A stretch of 64,000 nucleotides of DNA from positions 248,001 through 312,000 of the forward strand of contig NZ_SMTF01000001.1 of NCBI RefSeq assembly GCF_004357985.1. Reading direction: 5' to 3'. Shown one piece after another: positions 38,210 to 46,721 of the stretch. Position numbers and translations under genes: made by a program. Every line of letters begins with the position of its first letter. Position 1 is the first letter of the stretch. Source of the DNA: Luteimonas aestuarii. Lineage in GTDB: Bacteria; Pseudomonadota; Gammaproteobacteria; Xanthomonadales; Xanthomonadaceae. The notes under the pieces were generated by a model. It saw only the letters and a program-made list of their open reading frames with translations. It did not search any database and was not told where the DNA came from.

Positions 38210-39266
38210 GAACGCGTTCCATGGCGTGGGGTGCTGATATCTCGTTCGCGAGAACTCGGACATGCATAGTGAACTCCCCTGGCTTCATGGGAAGGAAAGC
38301 CATGTCTTCGTCTACCCGCCGACACTCTCCAGGCTTTACGCTTCCCAGCGTGCACTGGTAGACCGGCACCGGCCCGTCCTCGTCCACTTCTGCGGCACCA
38401 TCGCCCACGATTGCTGCCCGAAAATTCCACTCATCACTGGGAAGGTCCGGCAGGTCGTCGGCCGTCAGCATCTTAAAAGGCTGTCCGTCATCGGCAGTCC
38501 ACGTGACTTCCAGCTTGGTTCCGGTCAGCGAGAAATCGGAACGGTTGGTCAGAGCCAGCCTGATCCTAATGAGGCTGTTCTTGGACTGGTGATAATCCGC
38601 CCCGTCTCTCCAGTAGTTGCGATTAGCACTGGTGTAGTTGGGAGCGGTCATGAACGCGGAAAGTTGCGCGCGTCTGTAATCCGGAATCTCATCGAACGTC
38701 AGAAACGTCCGCTCGAAATGTTCACCGAGGGGTTGGTTCTCATGATCCAAGACCTGCAGGTCGAAGTGCGCCTCACCCTTGGACTGGTCGGCCACCCCCA
38801 TCCGGTAGATCTCGCGAGGGGTGGCAATGCCGGTCGAACTGCCGCGGCGCAGGTAGACCGTGTTGGCTTCCACCTTGCCAAAGGTTTTGGTGACGTAGAA
38901 CGGCCGGGACTGCTTGGGGATGGTGATAACGGCGATGTGCTTGCCGTCGAAAAGTTGCTCCTCATAACGAAAAGCTAGCTTGCTTTCCAGCTTGAGGTTG
39001 ATGAATTCTTGAACCCTTGAATCGTCGATCGCGCCCTTTGCTGGCAGCCCCACTACCTCTGCTGGATACGGGGCGTTCTCCTTGAAACCCATCAAGATGT
39101 AGGCATCTCCACTGCGCTGGGCGTTGGCCATCGCCAAGATGTCCTTCAACAACTCGGACTTTTCGTCATCCGTCGCTTTCGAAAACTTGTAGCGCTCGGC
39201 CTTGTAGTCCAAGGTCGAGCTTTCACCGGCGCTTCGAAGTTCTTCCAGGAGTGAATCGGGAAGCAT
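38142..39266 (-). CDS. Schlafen/AlbA_2-domain protein
   Basis: 374 residues. The N-terminal half is an AlbA_2 (Schlafen AlbA) domain: STLDYKAERYKFSK, ILAMANAQRSGDAYILMGFKE and a later VYLRRGSSTGIATPREIYRM. The C-terminal half is beta-rich and unrecognised (RIRLALTNRSDFSLTGTKLE). AlbA_2 proteins bind nucleic acid; many sit in anti-phage or regulatory loci and some cut tRNA. It lies 28 bp downstream of the partition genes in the same direction and is probably in their operon. Confidence 0.8.
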   Translation of the reverse strand: MLPDSLLEELRSAGESSTLDYKAERYKFSKATDDEKSELLKDILAMANAQRSGDAYILMGFKENAPYPAEVVGLPAKGAIDDSRVQEFINLKLESKLAFRYEEQLFDGKHIAVITIPKQSRPFYVTKTFGKVEANTVYLRRGSSTGIATPREIYRMGVADQSKGEAHFDLQVLDHENQPLGEHFERTFLTFDEIPDYRRAQLSAFMTAPNYTSANRNYWRDGADYHQSKNSLIRIRLALTNRSDFSLTGTKLEVTWTADDGQPFKMLTADDLPDLPSDEWNFRAAIVGDGAAEVDEDGPVPVYQCTLGSVKPGECRRVDEDMAFLPMKPGEFTMHVRVLANEISAPHAMERVLTVEGECRHLSFDDLQELLDED

Positions 39267-39294
39267 GCCCTGTCCTCGTATCCCACCCGGCCGG

Positions 39295-39903
39295 TCAGTA
39301 GATCTTTCCGTTCCTGGCCTTGCCCCGGTTCCGCACGGCCACCCTGGCGGCTTTCCGGTCCTCGGCGTGCGCGTCTGCCGGCGAGCTCACCACCAGGAGG
39401 GTCTTCTCCTTGATGAGCGTCGCGGCGGCGTAGTCCGCCAGCGCCACCATCGCGGTGGTCAGGGCCACTTCCCGGCCGGCGTCCTCGGAGTCCTCGTAGC
39501 CGAACAGCTTGGCGATGTTTTCCCGAAGCTTCGGTGGGATCGTCACCATCGCGCGGTGATGGCGCAGGCCATCCTCGCGCCGACGGTAGTCGTGGAGGGT
39601 GACCGACCGGGGCATGACCATGTGAACCCGCTTGCCACCCACCGTGCCCGCCCGCTGGCTGTCGTCGTAGTCGAAGTAGGACTTCCGCTCCGGGTAGTCG
39701 CCCGGCCCCAGCAAGATGTGCTCAGGAATGCGCCCGATCGCCGGATCGGCCTTCGTGCTCGTGCGCGGCGCCTTGGTGTGGGTAACGTTCTTGACGTCGT
39801 CCAGTGAGCGCTTGGCAGTCTTCTTCGTCGCCGCCTTCTTGGCGGGTGCTTTGCGAGTGGCCATGGGTAGGTCGGGCAGGGAAACCAGCGGGAGGTCCAT
39901 CAT
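39295..39903 (-). CDS. Putative partition partner of ParA (ParB-like role)
   Basis: 202 residues. A Lys/Ala-rich N-terminus (RKAPAKKAATKKTAKRS) is followed by a basic central part and VTIPPKLRENIAKLFGYEDS, which could form a DNA-binding helical unit. No canonical ParB motif is visible. The start overlaps the ParA stop by 4 bp (ATGA), with AGGGGAGGG about 7 bases upstream. Coupling to ParA is the main reason for the suggested role; basic N-terminal tails that stimulate ParA ATPase are common in such partners. Confidence 0.65.
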   Translation of the reverse strand: MMDLPLVSLPDLPMATRKAPAKKAATKKTAKRSLDDVKNVTHTKAPRTSTKADPAIGRIPEHILLGPGDYPERKSYFDYDDSQRAGTVGGKRVHMVMPRSVTLHDYRRREDGLRHHRAMVTIPPKLRENIAKLFGYEDSEDAGREVALTTAMVALADYAAATLIKEKTLLVVSSPADAHAEDRKAARVAVRNRGKARNGKIY

Positions 39904-40496
39904 GCCGCAGCCCTCCCCTTGCCGTCACGCTTGAGGGTCTTGCGCACCCTCACCGCCAACCCGTGGATCTCTTCCTGGGCTTTCAGTGCCCACCGGTCGG
40001 CAGCGTCGAACACCGTCTGGCCCTGCTCGTAGCAGTCCGCGATCAGCGCTCGGTCACGCACAAGAACTGCGCCGTCCATCTTAGGATGATCCAACCGGCG
40101 ACGGTGAGAAGCGCGTTTCTCATTCGCCCGATTGGCGATGGGGAGGTAGCGCTTGCCCTTCTTTTCCAGCACCTCCACTGTCCGCAGAAATATGAGGAAG
40201 CTGGCACCATCTAGCAGCGTGGGGACTAGGTAAAGGTCGGCCTCGGGAATGATCTCATTGTCCGGCAGCCGTGGAGGCGTGTCGGCGATTTCGATGTTGA
40301 ACCCTGGAGAGCGCGAGCGGCCCACCGAGAACGGAGTTTCATCGGACAGTGCCGCAAAAGCGCTGGCGCCGCCCTGGGGGTCCCGGTCGTTCACCAGCAC
40401 ACGCAGCCTGGGGTCGCGGGCGTAACACCCGGCGAGGTTCAGGGCCAAGGTGGTGCGGCCGACACCGCCCTTCAGGGAGAAGCAGCACAAGCGCAT
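39900..40496 (-). CDS. parA: ParA-family partition ATPase
   Basis: 198 residues, the short (type Ib-like) form. The deviant Walker A is FSLKGGVGRTTLALNLAG: the signature lysine is kept, but the second lysine, normally KT, is arginine. Walker A' is VNDRDPQGGAS, and IADTPPRLPDN matches the switch II region. ParA binds DNA without sequence specificity and moves plasmids through ATP cycling. ATG 40496 has GGAG 6 bases upstream. Its presence argues for plasmid ancestry or an extrachromosomal phase. Confidence 0.88.
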   Translation of the reverse strand: MRLCCFSLKGGVGRTTLALNLAGCYARDPRLRVLVNDRDPQGGASAFAALSDETPFSVGRSRSPGFNIEIADTPPRLPDNEIIPEADLYLVPTLLDGASFLIFLRTVEVLEKKGKRYLPIANRANEKRASHRRRLDHPKMDGAVLVRDRALIADCYEQGQTVFDAADRWALKAQEEIHGLAVRVRKTLKRDGKGRAAA

Positions 40497-40513
40497 TGAA
40501 AACTCCATCAATT

Positions 40514-40565
40514 GAGTAGGTAGGGGTAGCCCAACCGACTCTACAGAGAGTCAATCGCAACGCAA
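40514..40565 (-). promoter_or_regulatory. parA promoter with two operators
   Basis: -35 TTGCGT (40560-40565), 16 bp, -10 TAGAGT (40538-40543). A palindrome GACTCT-ACAG-AGAGTC (40537-40552) covers the -10 and part of the spacer. An element-type half site GAGTAG lies at 40514-40519 in the leader. Dual control, by an autoregulator and by the element-wide regulator, is likely. Confidence 0.7.
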
Positions 40566-40593
40566 GTGCATGTTTTTGCAAATGTTTTAGCCG

Positions 40594-41112
40594 TTAAGGC
40601 GCCGGACTCTTTTCCTTGAACATGGCGCACTGCTGGGGTGACCTCACCCCACACTTGATGGGGGGAAGCGTCCGCTGGGTGATCATGGTTTCGGACGGTG
40701 ACACGTGGAGATCAAAGGGCTGCTCAGCCATCCAGTCCTTCAACGCGGGTGGAACATCGCCTTCCAGTTCCTCGAAGATCGTTCGGCGCTGATTGCCGAT
40801 CCAGTATTCGGCGAAGGGGTCCGCGCCCGCGGCCGCCAGGATGAGGGCCATCTGGTTGAACCCGTAGGCCAAGTGGGGACTGTCGCGATACGCCTTCCAC
40901 CCCATGCAAGCCAGGTGGAACGCCGTGATTCCTTGCGGGCTCAATGGGGCATCCAGCGACGGGAAGCCACGATTTTCCTCAGCTGACCGCCAGGCGTCGA
41001 TTCGGGCTTGATGAATGCGGCGCACCAGGTGGCGCAGCAGAAACGGGTTGTTGGCCTGGACCGCGGCGTGGAGCTCGCGGGCGAAGCGCTCTTTGGGGTT
41101 GAGGGCGCTCAT
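40594..41112 (-). CDS. Ankyrin-like protein 3
   Basis: 172 residues. Ankyrin-type helices are visible: ARELHAAVQANNPFLLRHLV, GITAFHLACMGWKAY and MALILAAAGADPFAEYW. The repeats are degenerate. The ATG at 41112 overlaps the stop of the upstream 62-residue gene by 4 bp, so the two are coupled under the operator at 41334. Cytoplasmic, partner unknown. Confidence 0.72.
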   Translation of the reverse strand: MSALNPKERFARELHAAVQANNPFLLRHLVRRIHQARIDAWRSAEENRGFPSLDAPLSPQGITAFHLACMGWKAYRDSPHLAYGFNQMALILAAAGADPFAEYWIGNQRRTIFEELEGDVPPALKDWMAEQPFDLHVSPSETMITQRTLPPIKCGVRSPQQCAMFKEKSPAP

Positions 41113-41297
41113 TTCCACTTCGCCTCTTTTCGGCTCTTCTGCTCGAAGTGGGCTTTCTCTTTCGCCAGGCGAACCAGCCGATGGCGTTTCGAGTTGGGGA
41201 TGTGGGCGGCTTCAACGAAGCCTCGGCAAGGCTCGTTGGCGGCGTTCATGAACAAGCCCGAGCGGGGTTGGAGCACGGCCAGTAAGATTTGGTGCAT
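41109..41297 (-). CDS. Small basic protein coupled to ankyrin-like protein 3
   Basis: 62 residues, with NSKRHRLVRLAKEKAHFEQK and a Lys-rich end, probably nucleic-acid binding or a small ligand of the ankyrin protein. AGGAA lies 8 bases before the ATG. It is preceded by an element operator and overlaps the next gene by 4 bp, which supports it being real. No family recognised. Confidence 0.62.
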   Translation of the reverse strand: MHQILLAVLQPRSGLFMNAANEPCRGFVEAAHIPNSKRHRLVRLAKEKAHFEQKSRKEAKWK

Positions 41298-41333
41298 GGG
41301 GTGATTCCTGTCGGTTTAGGTTTGACCGTTTAT

Positions 41334-41351
41334 GAGTAGGTCGCCCCACTC
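41334..41351 (-). promoter_or_regulatory. Element operator
   Basis: GAGTAG-GTCGCC-CCACTC, one mismatch from the perfect palindrome, 36 bp before the 62-residue gene. Confidence 0.75.
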
Positions 41352-41436
41352 GTTTAATCGGCTTAACCCCATGCAACCACACCGACAGGTCGAGTCAAGG
41401 GGGCAAATCGCAAAAAGTCTGACTAAAAACAGGGGC

Positions 41437-41464
41437 TTGCCAAACCACCAGTGCATCGCATGCT
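41437..41464 (+). promoter_or_regulatory. Candidate promoter of the prepilin gene
   Basis: -35 TTGCCA (41437-41442), 16 bp, -10 CATGCT (41459-41464). TGACTAAAAAC, the inverse of the TTTTAGTCA repeat, lies 6 bp upstream. The -10 overlaps the first possible start codons, so the message may be nearly leaderless. Confidence 0.5.
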
Positions 41465-43640
41465 GAAATGCATGAAGACACCTCCCTCTCTGCGCAAACT
41501 TCCCTCCCCCTCTCGCCTTTCCAGCGGGGTTCGCTCCGCGCTGGGCTTCGGCATGGTGGAGACCTTGCTAACCCTGGCCGGGCTGACCGTGCTCTCCGTC
41601 GTCGCTTTCGCGAGTTATTCGCACGTGTCTGCTAAGTCGAAGGTCTCGGACGAGACCGATAACCTGCGCGAGCTGTCCACACGGGTGGAGAACTCGTTCG
41701 GATTGCTGGGCACCTTCGCGGGCGTCAGTGCCGGCACGATCGTGCGCGATGGCCTCGCCCCCACCCGGCTAACCGATGGCGAGGGTTTGCTGACCAACGC
41801 CTGGGACGGTGCGGTGACCGTCGAGCCCTACACGGTGACGCGCTTCGGGGATGGGTTCTCCATCGTCCACCACCAGGTGCCCGCACGCTCGTGCGCCGAC
41901 TTCGTGGCCGTCAACGCGCGCGACCCGTGGGACGTCCAGGTGTCGGACATTTCGGTGATTCGCAACCACGGCGGGCGCCTCGATCTTCAAGCATTGACGG
42001 ATGCCTGCGCCGATGGAGATGGCAGGATCAGATTCGTCTTCCACACCGGGCTGGTGGCGGGAGCGGCAGTGGCGGCCTCACCGCTGCAGCTTCCCCCCAC
42101 CCCGACCTCAACTGCCCCTCACGGCTCTCCTCCCCTGGGCGGTCCCGTGGGCCCTGCTGGGCCAGTGGGCCCCGCCGCTCCCGTGGGCCCCATCAATCCA
42201 GCTCCTTCCCTCCCACCTCCACCGCCGGCACCGGTTGCGCCGCCGACGGCCACTCCCGTCGTTCCGGTCACACCGCCCGCGCCTCCGGCTACAGCTCCAC
42301 TCCCTCCGCCCACCACGGTGGCAGCGTGCGTGGAGAATTCTGAGAACCGAACGGTGAGCTGCCCTGCTGGATCGGTGGGCCAGGTCTTCCAATCGCGCCG
42401 GCACCACTGCGGGCCCGACCCCTCGGTTTACGAAGCGTGGGCTGGAGCGACGACGGCAGGACCGTGGACGGACACCAGCAACACTTGCACGCCCTGCCCT
42501 GGGCCAGAAAGCCGCACCCTGGCCTGTCCCGCTGGCCAGCTCGGGGCCATCGAGGAGCAGCGCTCCTTTGTGTGTGTCGGAATGGGCAACTGGGGGTCAT
42601 GGACGCAAACCAGCAACACGTGCGCGGCCTGCCCGGCACCAGAGAGCCGCACCCTGGGTTGTCCTTCAGGCCAGTTCGGTGCCATCCAAGAGCAACGCGC
42701 CTACGTGTGCTCTGGCTCCGGTGCCTGGGGCGTATGGACACCTCTGTCCAACACCTGTGCCACGTGCCCGGCGCCGTTCAACCAGACGGAATCCCAGTGG
42801 GTGCCGGCGTCAGCGCCTTGCCCAAATGGAACCACCGGTTCGCACACCTGGGAAGACCTTCAGACCCGCTCGCGCACGGGCTCCTACAACTGCCCTGCCA
42901 GCACCTTCGCGATACCTCCGGCGTCATTCACCGGGTGGACCGCTTGGGCCAACACCGGAACGCGCCGTAACGAGGTCAATGCCTGTGTGGTGAGCCGCCC
43001 GCGCTGCGCCGACGGGTCGTTGAAGATCCCGGCCTGGTTCGCCGCCAACCATACCGGCGTCTCAGGCAGCAACAACGCCAGCTGGGCCCCGGACGTGTGG
43101 GTCAACCCCACCCCGGCCGAAGCCGCGGCGCTGAACGCGGCAGAAGCCGCTGCCACGTGGACCTACAACGAGTTCCCGGGCTCATCGCACCCGGGCGGCA
43201 ACTACCCACTCGATTTCAACCGAGAGGGCTTCTACCACTCCCAATGCACGTCCTACAGCCACGAAGGGAACGTCAAGTTTGGTTACCAGGAGTCTTTCAA
43301 CTGCGTGCCGTTTATGGGCATGCATTACTGTGACTACAGTTCGCACACCATCAACGTCTCCTTTGAAGTCTGCCGGTTGGAGTGCGAATCCGCGCTGCGT
43401 GGCCGCTCCAACTACCCGTATATCTGGCAGCGGGATGTCACCCCTCCCTCACAATCCTCGATCGTGTGCACGGGCCAACCGGGGTGTGTGGTGAACACCT
43501 ACTTGCCTGCTCCACCGGCTTGCACCAGCGACACGGCGGGCCAGGTCATCGAGAACGTGCGCTGGCACCATGCCTTCGGCTCTGGCCAGGTGGCGTGGCG
43601 CACGGTGCGACTAACCTGTATCACTTCGGTGACGGACTGA
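41460..43640 (+). CDS. Type IV prepilin-like protein with collagen-like and Cys-rich repeats (PilV-like)
   Basis: 726 residues. The prepilin peptidase site is SALGFGMVETLLTLAGL: Gly before Phe, Met, Val and Glu at position +5, with a hydrophobic helix after. A pilin-like domain of 150 residues is followed by a Gly-Pro stretch (PVGPAGPVGPAAPVGP) and Pro-rich linker, then three copies of a 45-residue unit (CPAPESRTLGCPSGQFGAIQ, WxxWTxxSNTC) and a large C-terminal domain with 10 or more cysteines. This is the plan of tip adhesins such as IncI PilV. ATG 41472 is another possible start. Confidence 0.82.
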   Translation: MLKCMKTPPSLRKLPSPSRLSSGVRSALGFGMVETLLTLAGLTVLSVVAFASYSHVSAKSKVSDETDNLRELSTRVENSFGLLGTFAGVSAGTIVRDGLAPTRLTDGEGLLTNAWDGAVTVEPYTVTRFGDGFSIVHHQVPARSCADFVAVNARDPWDVQVSDISVIRNHGGRLDLQALTDACADGDGRIRFVFHTGLVAGAAVAASPLQLPPTPTSTAPHGSPPLGGPVGPAGPVGPAAPVGPINPAPSLPPPPPAPVAPPTATPVVPVTPPAPPATAPLPPPTTVAACVENSENRTVSCPAGSVGQVFQSRRHHCGPDPSVYEAWAGATTAGPWTDTSNTCTPCPGPESRTLACPAGQLGAIEEQRSFVCVGMGNWGSWTQTSNTCAACPAPESRTLGCPSGQFGAIQEQRAYVCSGSGAWGVWTPLSNTCATCPAPFNQTESQWVPASAPCPNGTTGSHTWEDLQTRSRTGSYNCPASTFAIPPASFTGWTAWANTGTRRNEVNACVVSRPRCADGSLKIPAWFAANHTGVSGSNNASWAPDVWVNPTPAEAAALNAAEAAATWTYNEFPGSSHPGGNYPLDFNREGFYHSQCTSYSHEGNVKFGYQESFNCVPFMGMHYCDYSSHTINVSFEVCRLECESALRGRSNYPYIWQRDVTPPSQSSIVCTGQPGCVVNTYLPAPPACTSDTAGQVIENVRWHHAFGSGQVAWRTVRLTCITSVTD

Positions 43641-44397
43641 GGCCTGCCAACGTTCTCCACATGTCCGTGCCCTGTTTGGCATGGCCTTCAGCAAACTGCT
43701 GAGGATCCCAGTAGGTGTGCGTCAACAATAGACCCAGCTCAGAAACAATCCCTTGGCACTTATCTGCAAAGCCGAGCACATCGTTAAAGGTGAGCCCAAG
43801 GACGTTTACGTTGAAGGCGCCCGGCTCTTCATCGAGCTTACGCATCTCCAGGTGGGCCACATACTTGTCCCGGTAAGTGCTGATCTTCATGGTCACCGGA
43901 TCGACCTTCAGCGCCGTCATGTCAGCACTCAGCTTCGCCCAGCTCTTATCGAAGAGCGCATAGTTCTTCTTTCTGTCTTGCTGTCTGAAACGCTTCATGA
44001 GAGCAGCAGAACTTTCTGCTGAAAGATTGCTAATACTGCCCACGTGCATCTTGTCGAACATGCGACCGTAGCTGCGACGGTAGTGATCCTTTATAGCCGG
44101 ATCGGCATGGAGTTTTCGCCAGAGGTTTGGCAGGCTCCCGGTCTTGTGACCCGTGTCCAAGAAGAGACGGGCTTGGTCGCGAATGAGATCCTGCGCAAGT
44201 AAGGGGGGCAAATGCCCCCACGCGCCGGCTCCGATGGTTTTATCCAGTTTCGCCTTCAGTCCCGCCTGGATCTCTGTGTTTTGTATGAGGGGCGCCAGAA
44301 TGTGCCGCCGCTCGTCGAGGATGTGGCATTCCTGAGTAAGAACCCGAATGAATCCATCGATCTGCTGAACACGCTGTTTCAGCTCACTGGGCGTCAT
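43621..44397 (-). CDS. HEPN/AbiU2-like protein
   Basis: 258 residues, all alpha-helical. LLAQDLIRDQARLFLDTGHK and YRDKYVAHLEMRKLD fit the HEPN_AbiU2 pattern; the RDKYVAH is a R-x5-H motif of the kind that forms the RNase site in HEPN proteins. It follows the PD-(D/E)XK-like gene with a 4-bp overlap (ATGA), so the two are made in step. Such pairs usually act in phage abortive infection or as toxin-antitoxin units. The family call rests on motif and helix layout only. Confidence 0.65.
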   Translation of the reverse strand: MTPSELKQRVQQIDGFIRVLTQECHILDERRHILAPLIQNTEIQAGLKAKLDKTIGAGAWGHLPPLLAQDLIRDQARLFLDTGHKTGSLPNLWRKLHADPAIKDHYRRSYGRMFDKMHVGSISNLSAESSAALMKRFRQQDRKKNYALFDKSWAKLSADMTALKVDPVTMKISTYRDKYVAHLEMRKLDEEPGAFNVNVLGLTFNDVLGFADKCQGIVSELGLLLTHTYWDPQQFAEGHAKQGTDMWRTLAGLSPSPK

Positions 44398-45311
44398 GCC
44401 TGCTCTGCCTCCAGCGGTGCCTGCTGAAACCGAACCTGCAGACGCCTGATGAGAGCGCGAGTTTCCGAGTTGGGAGCGCGCGTGCAGACCAGGACGGCCT
44501 CGCCGTTGGGAACATGGCGCATGGCCTTCTGTTCAGCCCGGACGATCGCACGATACTTCACCGCTTGGTAGACACCCCTCTGCAGCTCGTCTTCTGAGCA
44601 CTTGCTGGCTTTCACTTCCACCGCCAGGCGATGCCGGCCGTTGTCGAAGTGGGCATCCAGTCTGTCGCCCGAACTCAAGACCTTTTCGTTGGTGCCCGCG
44701 GGGAAGCTCCCGTAGTCCACGAACTCCTCGGGGTGGCTGGCCACCCACGCCTTCAAGGCTTTGTGCTCGTCGCTCTCCGGCTTCCCGCCATCCTGGACTT
44801 TCGGAAGAGGCAGCGGAGCGTCGGCCGCCACCTCGAGCACCGCTCCCGTTGCCGGGGTCAGCATCGTGGCACCTAGGGCGCGAGCGACGCGGTCCCAGTC
44901 GGGGTAAGTGAAAACGTCTTCCATGGCTTCACGAAGATGGGCGCGCTTTTCCTCCTCGGTGTCCAGCTTCTTGCCGGCGAAGTAACGGGGCGAAATCGTA
45001 ATCGCACCTTCTCCGGGGTGCTTGGTGGCCTTGTTGATCACGATCGCGTGGAGTGGTGGGATGGGTTCCTCCCACTGGTCGCTGAGCCACTGCAGGGCTT
45101 GAGCCACGCCGCCGGCGACGGTGCCGTAGAGGTCCTTGCGGGGTTTGATCTCATGCCCGAAGGTGTCGTGCAGCTCCTGGGCCAGGTCGCTGTAGGAATG
45201 GGCCTCACCCTCCTGGGCCCACCGGATGAGGATGGGCAGCGCATCTGGAATTACCTGACTACGCCAGCGAGTGCGTGCGAATTCAACCTTCGACCAATCG
45301 AACTTCTCCAT
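44394..45311 (-). CDS. PD-(D/E)XK nuclease-like protein, partner of the HEPN gene
   Basis: 305 residues. An N-terminal helical domain (EGEAHSYSDLAQELHDTFGH) resembles a small DNA-binding unit. A possible restriction-type fold follows: SGDRLDAHFDNGRHRLAVEVKAS gives the D...ExK triad near residue 225, then RGVYQAVKYRAIVRAEQ. GGAAGGGTAGGA precedes the ATG. An imperfect 9-bp inverted repeat lies 31 bp upstream. With the overlapping HEPN gene it makes a compact two-gene module with nuclease motifs on both sides. Confidence 0.68.
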   Translation of the reverse strand: MEKFDWSKVEFARTRWRSQVIPDALPILIRWAQEGEAHSYSDLAQELHDTFGHEIKPRKDLYGTVAGGVAQALQWLSDQWEEPIPPLHAIVINKATKHPGEGAITISPRYFAGKKLDTEEEKRAHLREAMEDVFTYPDWDRVARALGATMLTPATGAVLEVAADAPLPLPKVQDGGKPESDEHKALKAWVASHPEEFVDYGSFPAGTNEKVLSSGDRLDAHFDNGRHRLAVEVKASKCSEDELQRGVYQAVKYRAIVRAEQKAMRHVPNGEAVLVCTRAPNSETRALIRRLQVRFQQAPLEAEQA

Positions 45312-45341
45312 TCCTACCCTTCCTTGTGACTTTTCAACATT

Positions 45342-45368
45342 GTTGCGGAGTCAAAACAGCTCCACAAC
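45342..45368 (-). promoter_or_regulatory. Inverted repeat upstream of the nuclease/HEPN pair
   Basis: GTTGCGGAG-TCAAAACAG-CTCCACAAC: 9-bp arms with one mismatch and a 9-bp spacer, 31 bp before the start codon. It has the look of an autoregulatory operator and is unlike the GAGTAG sites. Confidence 0.55.
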
Positions 45369-45395
45369 ATAACGCGCGAATGATGAAGTCTCGTC

Positions 45396-46091
45396 TCATA
45401 CCTCCTCCAAAAGGGGAGCCCTCGGTAACTCGTGAGGTTGTGAGGGAATCGATGGTTGATCAAACGTTAAACGAAACTCTTCTCCCAACTCGTCTCGCCG
45501 TGGGAACGCATAAGCTGTCAAGGCAGCATTTGGGGACAATACTGTCTCAAGGCAACCGGCAAGAACGCAGAAGAGATCGGCTCTTATCAGACCAAGGATG
45601 ACCTCAGCCTCTATCCAGCCAGGACCAACCCGACGATTGAGTTGGGGTGTTCCACCATGCGCATATTTGTGCAGCCACTTTGCGGGCCCACCGCTCTTGA
45701 ATCCATCCACCATTGCCTGGATAGGCGGGAAGAACGGAACTAGAGCTTGCGCTATATCCCGCAGCATAGGCACATCATCGACAGGATTGTCCTGACGATC
45801 TACAGCCAGACCCTGGATTGCTTTTAATGGCGCCACATAGACGAACCAGTAGCCGATTGCGGACGCTTCTAGAATGGGGCGCAGCAGCGCCGCCGCGGAC
45901 CCGTATTCCTCGGCCTCAACGAGTCGAATGAAGGCGGAGTGGTGCTCCAAGGCCAGGTCGATAGCGCAACGTGCGAACTCTACTCGCAGGGCGTTTTCCC
46001 CTGTAGCTGGCAATAGGGTCCGAAGGCGATTGTTCTGTTCGCGCGACTTAACGCAACGACAGAGAATGACACGCCGGGATTCTTCGTCCAT
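45396..46091 (-). CDS. Helical protein of DUF6988-like type, function unknown
   Basis: 231 residues, helical. LEHHSAFIRLVEAEEYGSAA, LLRPILEASAIGYWFVYVA and KWLHKYAHGG recall DUF5677/DUF6988 proteins, which occur in mobile elements and next to defence genes. No catalytic motif is certain; KYAHGG could be the end of a HEPN-like motif. It stands alone, without a good ribosome site. Its codon use is less GC-extreme than that of its neighbours, which hints at separate acquisition. Confidence 0.6.
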   Translation of the reverse strand: MDEESRRVILCRCVKSREQNNRLRTLLPATGENALRVEFARCAIDLALEHHSAFIRLVEAEEYGSAAALLRPILEASAIGYWFVYVAPLKAIQGLAVDRQDNPVDDVPMLRDIAQALVPFFPPIQAMVDGFKSGGPAKWLHKYAHGGTPQLNRRVGPGWIEAEVILGLIRADLFCVLAGCLETVLSPNAALTAYAFPRRDELGEEFRLTFDQPSIPSQPHELPRAPLLEEV

Positions 46092-46192
46092 TGCGACTAT
46101 CCATCATCAGTTACCCATAGTCTGCCACCAACCAGCTTGTCAGTTCTCACTTTCCGTCATCCTCAAGGAAGCGTATAGCTAGCTCATGCCCT

Positions 46193-46678
46193 TTATACGT
46201 GGCCGCAAACCTCCTGCACCTTTTCCATCCAGGCACTCTGCCCCGCGGAAGCCCGCGCTGTGAGCGGGCCTAGCCCACGGATAAAGCGAAGGGAGGCCAA
46301 CTGAGCGTCGTCCTGAGGCCAATACGGGCCATCGGGGGAGAAGACGAAGTGATCGCCCTGGAGGGCTCCGCAGGTGGTGCAGTGGTGGGCGAGGTAGATC
46401 TGGCCGGATGTGCGCGTGGGAGCGTAGCGAAGCCAGGGAGCGTGGCCTGTTACGAAAGCGGTGGCGTTCTCGTCGAGGTGCTCGATGTAGCGCAGCAAGG
46501 CGCCCTCCCCCTGGTCCACTAAGCCTTCATCGTCGCGCTCCTCAAAGGACGGCACCCACACCGCCGCCGTGGGCGTTTCGGCATGGCAGAAGTGGCAGGT
46601 GGTCTGTCCGAGCAGGAGGCCGTAAGCAGGAGCGTGGAGGAAAACGTCGTCGGGTTCATGGGAGGCAGACTGATTCAT
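46193..46678 (-). CDS. Zinc-ribbon protein, function unknown
   Basis: 161 residues. Two cysteine pairs (TCHFCHAETPTA and HHCTTCGALQGDHF) bracket about 80 residues and should bind zinc; an aromatic, acidic middle separates them. The last part is helical (ASAGQSAWMEKVQEVCGHV). No membrane segment. The start at 46678 (MNQSASHEPDD) follows GTGGGC. Probably the last gene of a leftward run of small genes beginning at 47355. Confidence 0.6.
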   Translation of the reverse strand: MNQSASHEPDDVFLHAPAYGLLLGQTTCHFCHAETPTAAVWVPSFEERDDEGLVDQGEGALLRYIEHLDENATAFVTGHAPWLRYAPTRTSGQIYLAHHCTTCGALQGDHFVFSPDGPYWPQDDAQLASLRFIRGLGPLTARASAGQSAWMEKVQEVCGHV

Positions 46679-46721
46679 GCCCACATTTTGCCTTGCGCTT
46701 GTGTCAGTCGGTGAAACGACA

